Assembly (NCBI GenBank): GCA_946402905.1 | Contig: CAMIYC010000001.1 | Location: 1-64,000 of the forward strand | Source: an uncultured Prevotellaceae bacterium | Lineage (GTDB): Bacteria > Bacteroidota > Bacteroidia > Bacteroidales > Bacteroidaceae | Direction of reading: 5' to 3' | Length of the DNA stretch: 64,000 nucleotides | Shown here: piece by piece, positions 38,746 through 47,342 of the stretch | Numbering within the stretch: position 1 is the first letter of the stretch | Layout: the number at the start of each line of letters is the position of its first letter | Notes under the pieces: model-generated | The model's database searches: none | Seen by the model: only the letters and a program-made list of their open reading frames with translations | Told to the model about the DNA's origin: nothing | Made by a program: the position numbers and the translations under genes

Positions 38746-39660
38746 ATGCAAACGACCCATCATCTGCTCATGGTCTGTCCTGTGAGGTTTGGCTTCAACG
38801 AAGAGACCGCCGCCAACAACGTTTTCCAGCAGAAGCCACAGACCCGTTACAGAGCATATATCAGCCAGAAGGAAGCCCGTGAGGAATTTGAAGGCTTCGT
38901 AGAGTTGCTGCGCGACAACGGCGTGGACGTAGACGTCGTGCAAGACACCCTGCGCCCTCCCACCCCCGACTCTATCTTCCCCAACAATTGCTTCTCCACC
39001 CACGTCGACGGAGACAGCCGCACACTGGTCATATATCCCATGTTCGCCCACAACCGCCGTCTGGAACGCACAAAACTGCTTGAGCACCTTGCCCCCGACA
39101 GTTTCAGCCAAGTGATTGACCTGACAGGATACGAAGAGAACGGCATGTTTCTGGAGGGCACCGGGTCGCTCGTGCTCGACAGAGTGCATCATGTGGCCTA
39201 CGCGTGCGTCTCGCCGCGAACCCACCCCGAATTAGTGGAAAGATGGGCCAGGCTCTTGCACTACGACTACCTGCTATTCGACAGCGTCGACGAGAACGGC
39301 ACACCCGTCTATCACACGAATGTGGTGATGCATGTAGGCACCGACCAGGCTGTGGTGTGTCTGGACACCATCCGGGATGCGGCGCAGCGCAAGCGGCTGA
39401 CTGAGCAGCTCCACAAAGATGGTAAGGAAATCGTGGAAATCAGCATCGATCAGATGCATCATTTCGCCGGCAACATGCTGGAGATCAGAAACCGGCAAGG
39501 CGAGCCTCTCTTGGTGATGAGCGCCACAGCCCTGTCTGCACTCACCCCCCATCAACGCACCACCCTGGAAAGACACACCCGCATCATCGCCCCCGACATC
39601 CACGTGATTGAGAACATCGGCGGTGGCAGTGCCAGGTGCATGATGGCAGAATTATTCTGA
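38746..39660 (+). CDS. ctlX: Citrulline hydrolase CtlX, amidinotransferase family
   Basis: 304 residues from the ATG at 38746; the frame extends upstream inside rocD, but family proteins begin at MQTTHHLLMVCPVRFGFNEE. It is a pentein-fold guanidine-modifying enzyme: DSIFPNNCFSTHVDG near the start, EGTGSLVLDR (substrate acidic residue), YHTNVVMHVG (catalytic His) and Cys298 in GGGSARCMMAE. CtlX proteins hydrolyse citrulline to ornithine with release of ammonia and CO2. Between ornithine aminotransferase and arginine deiminase this gives a route that does not need ornithine carbamoyltransferase. Confidence 0.85.
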   Translation: MQTTHHLLMVCPVRFGFNEETAANNVFQQKPQTRYRAYISQKEAREEFEGFVELLRDNGVDVDVVQDTLRPPTPDSIFPNNCFSTHVDGDSRTLVIYPMFAHNRRLERTKLLEHLAPDSFSQVIDLTGYEENGMFLEGTGSLVLDRVHHVAYACVSPRTHPELVERWARLLHYDYLLFDSVDENGTPVYHTNVVMHVGTDQAVVCLDTIRDAAQRKRLTEQLHKDGKEIVEISIDQMHHFAGNMLEIRNRQGEPLLVMSATALSALTPHQRTTLERHTRIIAPDIHVIENIGGGSARCMMAELF

Positions 39661-39666
39661 CTTCTC

Positions 39667-39760
39667 GGAATAATCAGAATAATCAGAATAATCAGAGTAA
39701 TCAGAATAATCAGAATAATCGGAATAATCGGAATAATCAGAATACTCAGAATAATCAGAA
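39667..39760 (+). repeat. Nine-base tandem repeat between ctlX and pruA
   Basis: About ten copies of AATAATCAG with a few single-base variants (AGTAATCAG, AATAATCGG, AATACTCAG). Long frames on either strand through it read as Asn/Gln or Asp/Tyr/Ser repeats and are artefacts. Copy-number change could alter spacing in the operon. Confidence 0.9.
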
Positions 39761-39789
39761 AACCTCAAAACCTTTAAAACCTTACAATA

Positions 39790-41415
39790 ATGAACAACTC
39801 CATCATCACCTTCCCCATACCAGCCAACGAGCCGGTTAAGACCTATCTGGCAGGTTCGCCTGAGCGGGTCGCCCTCGAGAAAGAACTCGAGCGCCAGAGC
39901 AGCATCGTAGTAGACATCCCTATCATCATAGGCGGCAAAGAGATACGCACCGGCGACATCGGCCAGGTGACTTGTCCTCACGACCACCAGCATGTGCTGG
40001 CCACTTATCACAAAGTGGGCAGAAAAGAAGTGGAAATGGCCATCGAGGCTGCCATGGAAGCATGGAAAGAGTGGAGCCGCACCCCATGGACCACCCGCGC
40101 CGCCATCGTGATGAAGATGGCCGAACTGCTGGCCACCAAGTATCGCCCCATCATGAACGCCGCCACCATGCTCGGCCAGAGCAAGAATTTCTACCAGGCA
40201 GAGATCGACTCCGCCTGCGAGACCATCGACTTCTTCCGCTACAACGTATACTATGCCTCCAAGATCTATGGCATGCAACCCAAAGACGGAACGGGCCAGT
40301 TGAACCATACCGAATACCGTCCCCTCGAAGGCTTCGTGCTGGCCGTGACGCCCTTCAACTTCACTTCCATCGCCTCCAACCTCTGCATGACCCCCGCCCT
40401 GATGGGTAATGTGGCTCTGTGGAAGCCATCTACCACGGCACTGCTGAGCAACTATTACCTGATGCAGCTCTATAAGGAGGCCGGACTGCCCGACGGCGTG
40501 GTGAATTTCCTGCCGGGCAGCGGTGCCCTCATCGGCGAGGTAGCCACACAGTCGAAACACTTCGCCGGCATCCACTTCACCGGCTCCACGGCCACTTTCA
40601 AGAGCCTCTGGCAACAGGCTTGCAGCCATCTCGACCAGTTCGTCTCCTACCCGCGCCTGGTGGGCGAGACCGGCGGCAAGGACTTTATCTTCGTGCATCC
40701 CTCGGCAGACCCCAAGGCCGTGGCCACCGCGGCATTCTGCGGCGCCTTTGAGTTTCAGGGACAGAAATGCTCTGCCGCCTCACGCATGTACATCCCCAAG
40801 AGCCTGTGGCCTGAAGTGCTCGCCGACATCCGGCGCATGACCTCAGAGATCAAGATGGGCGACGTGACCGATCCCTCCAACTTCGTCAACGCCGTCATCG
40901 ACGAAGCCTCGTTCGACCGCTGTCAGTCATACATCGACTACGCGCGCGAGTCTGCCGATGCCAAGATCGTGATCGGCGGATGCTGTGACAAGACCAAAGG
41001 ATGGTTTGTGGAGCCTACCGTGATAGAGACCACCGACCCACATTTCAAGTCGATGGAAGAAGAGATCTTCGGCCCGATACTTACGGTCTATCCTTATGAT
41101 GACGACCAGGTGGAAGAGACCGTGCGTCTGTGCGACGAGACCTCTCCCTACGGTCTGACCGGTGCCGTCTTCGGCCGCGACCGTCTCGCCGTGGAGCGCA
41201 TCACAGAGCAGCTGAGCTATGCCGCCGGCAATTTCTACATCAACGACAAGCCGACAGGCGCCGTGGTGGGCATGCAACCCTTCGGCGGAGCCCGTGCCAG
41301 CGGCACCAACGACAAGGCCGGCGGCGAGTTCAACCTGATCAGGTGGATCATCCCGCGTGTGATCAAAGAGACACTCGTATCCCCTACTGACTACCGTTAT
41401 TCCTACATGAAATGA
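39790..41415 (+). CDS. pruA: L-glutamate gamma-semialdehyde dehydrogenase
   Basis: A 541-residue aldehyde dehydrogenase that oxidises glutamate 5-semialdehyde (in equilibrium with pyrroline-5-carboxylate) to glutamate with NAD. Features are AVTPFNFTSIASNLCMTPAL, FTGSTATFKSLW, the general-base segment LVGETGGKDF and the catalytic Cys327 in FQGQKCSAASRMY, then EEEIFGPILTVY. Length and motifs match eukaryote-type and Bacteroidota P5C dehydrogenases. It completes the pathway opened by arginine deiminase, CtlX and RocD. Its stop overlaps the next ATG by four bases. Confidence 0.96.
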   Translation: MNNSIITFPIPANEPVKTYLAGSPERVALEKELERQSSIVVDIPIIIGGKEIRTGDIGQVTCPHDHQHVLATYHKVGRKEVEMAIEAAMEAWKEWSRTPWTTRAAIVMKMAELLATKYRPIMNAATMLGQSKNFYQAEIDSACETIDFFRYNVYYASKIYGMQPKDGTGQLNHTEYRPLEGFVLAVTPFNFTSIASNLCMTPALMGNVALWKPSTTALLSNYYLMQLYKEAGLPDGVVNFLPGSGALIGEVATQSKHFAGIHFTGSTATFKSLWQQACSHLDQFVSYPRLVGETGGKDFIFVHPSADPKAVATAAFCGAFEFQGQKCSAASRMYIPKSLWPEVLADIRRMTSEIKMGDVTDPSNFVNAVIDEASFDRCQSYIDYARESADAKIVIGGCCDKTKGWFVEPTVIETTDPHFKSMEEEIFGPILTVYPYDDDQVEETVRLCDETSPYGLTGAVFGRDRLAVERITEQLSYAAGNFYINDKPTGAVVGMQPFGGARASGTNDKAGGEFNLIRWIIPRVIKETLVSPTDYRYSYMK

Positions 41416-42677
41416 ACGCACGAAGCACTATACCATGCAAAGTGAACGTCACCTCGGAGACAGGCCGCCTGCGGGCGGTGCTGCTCCGTCGTCCCGGCAT
41501 CGAGATAGAGCGCATGACGCCACTCAATGCCGCCCAGGCGCTCTATAGCGACATCCTCGACAAGCCCACCGTCGACACCGAATATGGACTCTTCAGCGGC
41601 ATTCTGGAGCGCTGGACCAAAGTCTATTACGTGGAAGACATACTGGAGGTGCTGCTGAGGAATGAGAATATCAGGGAGCGGCTGGTGACAGAGAGTCTGC
41701 GCCACGATCGCCGCATCTCGCAGCAGCAGCAACTCAACAACGGGTTGTACGACTACCTGATGGGGCTGGAGAGTGCTCCGCTGGCCAAGATACTGATCGA
41801 GGGGTATGAGAAAGAGCAGTGGGACGGATTCTCCGACGACCGCTACCTGCTCAAGCCGCTCTACAACCTGCTCTTCACCCGTGACGCGTCGTCGACAATC
41901 TACAACCGCGTGCTCATCAACTCGATGAGCTTCGAGGTGCGCGAGCGTGAAACGCTCATCTACGACGCCATCTTCCACCATTTCTTCGGTGCCGAGACGC
42001 TCAATGCCACCACACGCAATCCGATGGCACGCACCGAGGGTGGCGACATTCACGTGGCCTCGCCCGACCTGCTCTGCATCGGCGAGGGCATACGCACCAA
42101 CGCCAAAGGTATTGACTTCCTGGCACAGACCTTCGCCCGCGAGCGCGACCACTTCAACATCCTCGTACAGGAGATGCCCATGGATCCCGAGTCGTTCATC
42201 CATCTCGACATGGTGTTCACGTTCCTCTCCTCTCATCATTGCATGGTCTTCGAGCCGATGCTCAAGAAACAGGGTCTTTTCTCCAACAAGGCCACGACCC
42301 TCATCAGCATCAACCACGGAAAGATCAACTACCATCAGATGCCCAACATCGTAGACGGCCTGCGACACCTGGGATGGGAGATAGACCCTGTGATCTGCGG
42401 CGGTTCGGACTCTTGGGTGCAGTTGCGCGAGCAATGGCACAGTGGGGCCAATTTCTTCGCCCTTGGCGACGGCAAGGTGATGGGCTACCGGCGCAACACT
42501 CACACCATCGACGCAATGGACAAGGCCGGATTCAGCATTCTCAACGCAGAGGATATCATCAGCGGCAAAGTCAGCATGAACGACTACGAGCGTTTCGTGG
42601 CCGCATTCCCTGGAGCCGAGCTGCCAAGAGCTGGCGGTGGCGCAAGATGTATGACCATGCCTATCCTGCGCGACTGA
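41412..42677 (+). CDS. arcA: Arginine deiminase
   Basis: A 421-residue enzyme that hydrolyses arginine to citrulline and ammonia. Landmarks are VTSETGRLRAVLLRRPGIEI, FTRDASSTIYNRVLI, ARTEGGDIHV, MDPESFIHLDMVFTF with the catalytic His, and Cys413 in AGGGARCMTMP. Length is normal. Translationally coupled to pruA through an ATGA overlap, it is the last gene of the arginine operon and is followed by a tandem hairpin array. The usual fermentative partners arcB and arcC are absent; CtlX replaces arcB. Confidence 0.94.
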   Translation: MNARSTIPCKVNVTSETGRLRAVLLRRPGIEIERMTPLNAAQALYSDILDKPTVDTEYGLFSGILERWTKVYYVEDILEVLLRNENIRERLVTESLRHDRRISQQQQLNNGLYDYLMGLESAPLAKILIEGYEKEQWDGFSDDRYLLKPLYNLLFTRDASSTIYNRVLINSMSFEVRERETLIYDAIFHHFFGAETLNATTRNPMARTEGGDIHVASPDLLCIGEGIRTNAKGIDFLAQTFARERDHFNILVQEMPMDPESFIHLDMVFTFLSSHHCMVFEPMLKKQGLFSNKATTLISINHGKINYHQMPNIVDGLRHLGWEIDPVICGGSDSWVQLREQWHSGANFFALGDGKVMGYRRNTHTIDAMDKAGFSILNAEDIISGKVSMNDYERFVAAFPGAELPRAGGGARCMTMPILRD

Positions 42678-42718
42678 ATGGTCCATGACACGAAGAGCGA
42701 GACACAATCAGAACGATA

Positions 42719-43560
42719 GGTTAACAAAGGGGCCGATTTCAAGGAGAATTCTTTAATAGAATGTCCGATATTTTTATCAAGAATTATAGAATTTAAGAAT
42801 TATAGTTACCAAAGGGGCTAATCACAAGGAGAATTCTATAATTCTATAATTCTTGATAATTTTTTTAACAGGCTGTCCAAAATTTTTATCAAGAATTATA
42901 GAATTTAAGAATTATAGTTACAAAAGTGGCGAATCTCAAGGAGAATTCTAAAATTCTTGATAATTTTTTAACAGGCTGTCCTATATTTTTTATCAAGAAT
43001 TATAGAATTTAAGAATTATAGTTACCAATGTAGCAACTCTCAAGGAGAATTCTTTAATTCTTTAATTCTTGATATTTTTTTAACAGGCTGTCCAATATTT
43101 TTTTATCAAGAATTATAGAATTTAAGAATTATAGTTACCAAAGGGCTAATCACAAGGAGAGAATTCTTTAATTCTTTAATTCTTGATAAAAAAAATTCTT
43201 TAACAGGCTGTCCTATATTTTTTATCAAGAATTATAGTTACCAAAGGGGCGGATCTCAAGGAGAGAATTCTTTAATTCTTTAATTCTTGATAAAAAAAAT
43301 TCTTTAACAGGCTGTCCTATATTTTTTATCAAGAATTATAGTTACCAAAGGGACGGATCTCAAGGAGAGAATTCTTTAATTCTATAATTCTTGATAAAAA
43401 AAGAATAGACTGTCCAATATTTTTTTATCAAGAATTTAAGAGACTTGTCGAAGACCCACTGACCAACGGGAGGTAATTTAAGAATTATAGTTACCAAAGT
43501 AGCTGATAAAAAGGAAAATTCTTTAATTCTTTAATTCTTGATAAAAAAGAACAGACTATT
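42719..43560 (+). repeat. Tandem array of about seven hairpin-forming units
   Basis: Units start at 42775, 42887, 42991, 43104, 43223, 43327 and 43426 (periods 99-119 bases), preceded by a partial unit from about 42719. A full unit has the arm TATCAAGAATTATAGAATT, a core with TAGTTACCAAAGGGGC and AAGGAGAATTC, the exact complementary arm AATTCTATAATTCTTGATA, then a T-run and ACAGGCTGTCC. Later units lose part of the left arm. The last is interrupted by about 40 unrelated bases (43440-43480). There is no coding frame across units. Two more units lie at 35.58 kb. Confidence 0.92.
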
Positions 43561-43577
43561 TTGGAAGATTTAGATAT

Positions 43578-43636
43578 GGATTTTGTTTGATTTTGAGGCC
43601 GCAGGCCGACCTTTTAAGGACCCCGAGTAAATTACC
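43578..43636 (+). repeat. Third copy of a dispersed repeat
   Basis: GGATTTTGTTTGATTTTGAG and following bases match 32076-32135, including GGCCGACCTTT and CCGAGTAA. Confidence 0.65.
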
Positions 43637-43685
43637 GAAAAATGTTAAAAACGTTAAATAACAAAAAATGAATAGAATAATTATG

Positions 43686-43693
43686 TACATTTG
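43686..43693 (+). promoter_or_regulatory. Promoter -7 element of the phosphatase-STAS operon
   Basis: TACATTTG followed by C, an exact TAnnTTTG match about 40 bases before the phosphatase start codon. Confidence 0.5.
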
Positions 43694-43730
43694 CATCTAA
43701 TAAATCCACAAGTGCCGTATATATATATCA

Positions 43731-45347
43731 ATGCCATCAATGAGGATGCCCCGTCTGACAAAACTGTCCAGCACCATTGTGCTTATAGTGGCTGCCCTGC
43801 TACTGGAGCTGACCACAGCTGTGCAGTATTACAGCACGCGTCAGGGTATCAACCGACAAGTGAAAGAAACGGCGCAGCGTGAGCTCAGCGCGACCCAGCA
43901 GACAGCCCAGATCAAACAGACGGTGGAAACGGCTATGGGCCGGCTCCTGCCGCAGATAGAACGTCTGACATATCTCCACAAGACCGACTCGCTACGGATG
44001 TTGATACGCCAGGCACTCGTGCGGGAACCCAACATTGTGGGCATTGACTATTGCCACGTTGTGGGTGCAGACGGTGCGCGCGAGGGCATTTACATTTTTA
44101 AGCCTGATGAAGAAAAGGAGGAGCTCACCGAGCAGGTGATAGACTTCGACTATACCAAGCGTTCTTGGTATTCCGAGGCTCTGAGCACAGACGGATACTG
44201 GAGCGAGCCATACATGAGTCGCTACAAAGTGCTGCTCATGTGTACCTACTCACTCCCTGTATGCAACCCACAGGGAGAGCGCGTCGCAGTGCTGGGAGCC
44301 GACCTCCCCATGCGTGAGCTCTCCATACTGACCTCCCAGCTCTACGAGCACCAGGAACGCTCACTGCTCCCCATCATCCTGCTCCATATCACAGGTCTGC
44401 TGCTCCTGGCCTTCATCATCCAGCGCGCCATCCACCATGTGCGCAAGCTGCAGGCCATCAATGCCGACAAAGAGCGTATTGAGGGTGAACTGAATATCGC
44501 CCGTGGCATCCAGCAGGCGATGCTGCCCAAGATTTTCCCACCGTTCCCCGACCGGCAGGATGTGGATATCTACGCACAACTCACCCCCGCCCGCGAGGTG
44601 GGGGGCGACTTCTATGACTTTCTCATACGCGATCAGGAACTGTTTTTCTGCATCGGCGATGTCAGCGGCAAGGGTGTGCCCGCCGCACTGGTCATGGCCG
44701 TAGCCCGCTCCACATTCCGTATGCTCTCCAGCCAGGAGAGCCGTCCTGAACAGATTGTCAGTGCCATGAACGCCACCATGGCACAAGACAACGACTATAA
44801 TATGTTCATCACACTCTTTGTGGGTGTGCTCAATCTGTCGACGGGACATCTGCGGTATTGCAACGCCGGCCATAAAGCGCCCCTACTTATTCATCCGAGC
44901 GCATCCGGCAACGAACACAACGGCAACGAGCACAACGGCCTGACGACAGCCTTTCTTCCTATAGACAACAACCTGCCTGTAGGAGCCATGCCCGACTGGC
45001 CATATACCGTGCAAGAGACCACCATCGCTCCACAGACCACGCTCTTCTTGTACACCGACGGACTGACCGAGGCTGAAGCCAAGACACACCAGCAACTGGG
45101 GAGACAGCGCATGACGGAGGCAGTGATATCGGCTCAACCCAAGCGCCTCATCGAAGACATGACTAACACTGTACATCAATTCATCGGCGGCTATGAGCAA
45201 AGCGACGACCTGACCATGCTGGCGATTTCGTGCAACCCCTCCCTAAAACCCCTCCCTAACCCGGAACCCCTCCCTAACCCTCCCCGAAGGGGAGGGGATG
45301 AGAGATTGGAAAGGTGTGAGAGATGGAAGAAATACAATTCGACCTGA
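43731..45347 (+). CDS. Membrane SpoIIE/RsbU-type phosphatase with repeat-derived tail
   Basis: Up to 538 residues; the ATGs at 43731, 43740 and 43746 are all possible starts. An N-terminal membrane helix (SSTIVLIVAALLLELTTAVQ) is followed by an extracytoplasmic Cache-like sensor (about 40-215), a second helix (LLPIILLHITGLLLLAFIIQ) and a PP2C domain with VGGDFYDFL, CIGDVSGKGVPAALVMAV, NAGHKAPLL and YTDGLTEAEA. No HAMP is obvious. It would dephosphorylate the STAS protein encoded just downstream. The paralogue at 19.8 kb ends a few residues after DDLTMLAI; this one continues about 35 residues (NPSLKPLPNPEPLPNPP and on) encoded by a C-rich repeat with a hairpin, so the tail is probably a recent acquisition. 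Confidence 0.9.
   Translation: MPSMRMPRLTKLSSTIVLIVAALLLELTTAVQYYSTRQGINRQVKETAQRELSATQQTAQIKQTVETAMGRLLPQIERLTYLHKTDSLRMLIRQALVREPNIVGIDYCHVVGADGAREGIYIFKPDEEKEELTEQVIDFDYTKRSWYSEALSTDGYWSEPYMSRYKVLLMCTYSLPVCNPQGERVAVLGADLPMRELSILTSQLYEHQERSLLPIILLHITGLLLLAFIIQRAIHHVRKLQAINADKERIEGELNIARGIQQAMLPKIFPPFPDRQDVDIYAQLTPAREVGGDFYDFLIRDQELFFCIGDVSGKGVPAALVMAVARSTFRMLSSQESRPEQIVSAMNATMAQDNDYNMFITLFVGVLNLSTGHLRYCNAGHKAPLLIHPSASGNEHNGNEHNGLTTAFLPIDNNLPVGAMPDWPYTVQETTIAPQTTLFLYTDGLTEAEAKTHQQLGRQRMTEAVISAQPKRLIEDMTNTVHQFIGGYEQSDDLTMLAISCNPSLKPLPNPEPLPNPPRRGGDERLERCERWKKYNST
45236..45300. repeat. CCCTCCCTAA-type repeat and hairpin in a coding tail
   Basis: Three CCCCTCCCTAA-like copies lead into CCCTCCCC, loop GAA-type, GGGGAGGG. 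The element lies within the last codons of the phosphatase gene and resembles GC-rich intergenic repeats. Confidence 0.6.
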
Positions 45348-45378
45348 GATAATATCAACGATCCAGAATATTAATATT

Positions 45379-45684
45379 ATGATGAAGACCACTTTTTCGG
45401 AAGAGAACAACCATTTTGTGATGCGCATGGAAGGCCGCCTCGACACCAACGCATCAGCCCAGACCGACAAGGAGATGAAAGTGCTTTACGACTGTGAGGG
45501 GCACGACATCATCCTCGACTGCACACAGCTGGAATACATTTCCTCCAGCGGCCTGCGGCTGTTTTTAGGCCTGCTCAAAAACGCCAAGGCCAAAGGCAGT
45601 CAGGTGACCATCACGGGGCTGAGCAACGACCTGCGCCAGATTTTCGACGAGATAGGTTTCACGCGGCTGTTCAACATCCAATAA
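45379..45684 (+). CDS. STAS-domain anti-anti-sigma factor
   Basis: 101 residues from the ATG at 45379 (45382 is equally possible). The upstream open frame overlaps the phosphatase tail and is not STAS-like. Core motifs are FVMRMEGRLDTNASAQTDKE and CTQLEYISSSGLRLFLGLLK; one Ser of ISSSG is the expected phosphorylation site. Such proteins bind an anti-sigma kinase when unphosphorylated. It sits 31 bases after the phosphatase that probably activates it, and 15 bases before an AraC-type regulator. No anti-sigma kinase gene is in the window. Confidence 0.92.
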   Translation: MMKTTFSEENNHFVMRMEGRLDTNASAQTDKEMKVLYDCEGHDIILDCTQLEYISSSGLRLFLGLLKNAKAKGSQVTITGLSNDLRQIFDEIGFTRLFNIQ

Positions 45685-45699
45685 GATAAAGAGAAAACC

Positions 45700-46260
45700 A
45701 TGGCAGAACCGACCATCCGACAACTGCAAGAAGAGAATGCCGCGCTCCGCGAAGAAGTGCAAGCACTCAAAGACGAACTCATACGGCTCATCGGCCGCAA
45801 TCTCGACCTCTCCGAGCGGCTGGAGTCCGACACCGAATTGCGCCGCCGCACAGAGGTGGCACGTCAGTTGCTTGACGGCAATATCGAGCGCCAGCGAAAT
45901 GCCGACCTGCAAGATGACTCACAACTCATGGCCCTCATCGAACTGCGCGTCGAGGCCAACCGCCTGCACCTGAAGCCCGACTTCAATTCGACCGAGCTGG
46001 CACGCCTGCTCGGCGTCAGCCACGAAAGACTGGTGAGGCTGTTCCGTCACCAGAGCATCTACCGCACCCCCGATGCCTATATCGACAACCTGCGTGTGCT
46101 CGCTGCGCTGCGCATGTTGCGCGAGAAACCGCAGTGGAGCATCGCCGCCATCGCCGAGGAGTCGGGCATAGGCAATGTACGCACCCTGCAGCGGCGTGTG
46201 CAGGATGCCATAGGCATGACCCCCGTGGAATATCGCAACATGCTCACCCGCGACCTGTAA
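45700..46260 (+). CDS. Coiled-coil AraC-type helix-turn-helix regulator
   Basis: 186 residues. The N-terminal 65 form a coiled coil (IRQLQEENAALREEVQALKD and on) and the C-terminal 100 an AraC/XylS DNA-binding domain with two helix-turn-helix motifs: STELARLLGVSHERLVRLFR and SIAAIAEESGIGNVRTLQRR, then VQDAIGMTPVEYRN. There is no ligand-binding cupin, so the coiled coil may dimerise or bind a partner such as the neighbouring STAS protein. Position in the phosphatase-STAS operon suggests it is the transcriptional output; this is inference. Confidence 0.88.
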   Translation: MAEPTIRQLQEENAALREEVQALKDELIRLIGRNLDLSERLESDTELRRRTEVARQLLDGNIERQRNADLQDDSQLMALIELRVEANRLHLKPDFNSTELARLLGVSHERLVRLFRHQSIYRTPDAYIDNLRVLAALRMLREKPQWSIAAIAEESGIGNVRTLQRRVQDAIGMTPVEYRNMLTRDL

Positions 46261-46483
46261 GGTGTGTTCTATTAATTCTGTTTGATATATAGGCATTATG
46301 CTGCTCTATCTGTTTCGGTCGCTTTTTGTTTTTATTCGGTGCATAGTGTCAAGTCTCATCGGTCGTATAGCCCGCTATACTCCCTCTTCAACTTACACTC
46401 TGCACTCGACTAAAAATCAAAAATCGCCTCGACATAATTAATAAAACCCACCTTAAGAGATCATACACCTACAAAAACAATCT

Positions 46484-47287
46484 ATGATAATGAAGAAAAC
46501 GCTCCTCCTTTTTCTGCTATGCCTGACATCCCAGATAGTCTTGTCGGCCAATTACAAACAAGTGAATGACATCGCTTATAGCAAAAAGACAGACACCTAC
46601 TCCAGGGAACGTCTCAAACTCGACATCCACTACCCCACCGACCTGCACGACTGCCCCGTGATCGTGTGGTTTCATGGTGGAGGACTGGAAGCGGGCAACA
46701 AAGAGATACCCGCAAGACTCAAAGAGAGAGGCTATGTGGTGGTAGGCGTCAACTACCGTCTGCTGCCCAAAGTGACCGTCAACGAGACTCTCGACGACGC
46801 CGCCGAGGCGGTGGCGTGGGTGTTCGGCCATATCAGCGAATACAACGGAGACCCTCGCAAGATCGTGGTCACTGGTCATTCTGCCGGGGGATACATATCG
46901 ATGATGCTCTGTCTCAACAAGTCGTGGCTCTCGAAATACAAGGCCGATGCCGACCAGGTGATGATGTATGTGCCATTCAGCGGCCAGGCCATCACGCACT
47001 ACAACGTGCGCAAGATGCAAGGCATACCACCTCTGCAGCCCACCATCGACGAATACGCACCTCTCTACTGGGTGCGCAAAGACTGTCCTCCGCTGATCCT
47101 GATCTGCGGCGACCGTGAACTGGAGCTGTATGGCCGGTATGACGAGAATCAGTATCTTGAGCGGATGATGAAGCTTGCCGGGCATCAGCACACATACCTC
47201 TATGAGATAGACGGGCACGACCATGGGGCCATGGTGGGACCTTCGTTTCATATCCTGGAAAGCCATCTCCGCCAGATGACCAAATGA
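46484..47287 (+). CDS. Exported alpha/beta-hydrolase, HSL-like esterase
   Basis: 267 residues with a signal peptide (MKKTLLLFLLCLTSQIVLSA); the ATG at 46490 removes two extra residues and is equally likely. The oxyanion-hole motif is VIVWFHGGGLEAG, the nucleophile Ser133 is in VTGHSAGGYIS, and Asp in ICGDREL and His in IDGHDHGAM complete a likely triad. Related enzymes cleave acetyl or feruloyl groups from plant polysaccharides. It lies about 410 bases upstream of the receptor operon, separated by repeats, so membership in that locus is uncertain. Confidence 0.88.
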   Translation: MIMKKTLLLFLLCLTSQIVLSANYKQVNDIAYSKKTDTYSRERLKLDIHYPTDLHDCPVIVWFHGGGLEAGNKEIPARLKERGYVVVGVNYRLLPKVTVNETLDDAAEAVAWVFGHISEYNGDPRKIVVTGHSAGGYISMMLCLNKSWLSKYKADADQVMMYVPFSGQAITHYNVRKMQGIPPLQPTIDEYAPLYWVRKDCPPLILICGDRELELYGRYDENQYLERMMKLAGHQHTYLYEIDGHDHGAMVGPSFHILESHLRQMTK

Positions 47288-47297
47288 CAACAGGATA

Positions 47298-47342
47298 GGT
47301 TGTTAGGTTGTTAGGTTGTTAGGTTGTTAGGTTGTTAGGTTG
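47298..47342 (+). repeat. GGTTGTTA tandem repeat
   Basis: Five to six copies of the 8-base unit GGTTGTTA directly after the esterase stop. Its transcript could pair, with G:U wobble, with the CCTAATAACC repeats at 47504-47566. Confidence 0.85.

Noticed and set aside
39652..40698. 348-codon minus-strand frame with Asp-Tyr-Ser repeats
   Set aside because: It is antisense to pruA, and its repeat end is the translated 9-base minisatellite.
41403..42707. 434-codon minus-strand frame
   Set aside because: Fully antisense to the arginine deiminase gene, whose motifs are intact; high-GC codon bias creates the long shadow.
42719..43560. CRISPR array
   Set aside because: Units are 99-119 bases and similar along their whole length; there are no unique spacers of uniform size and no cas genes nearby.
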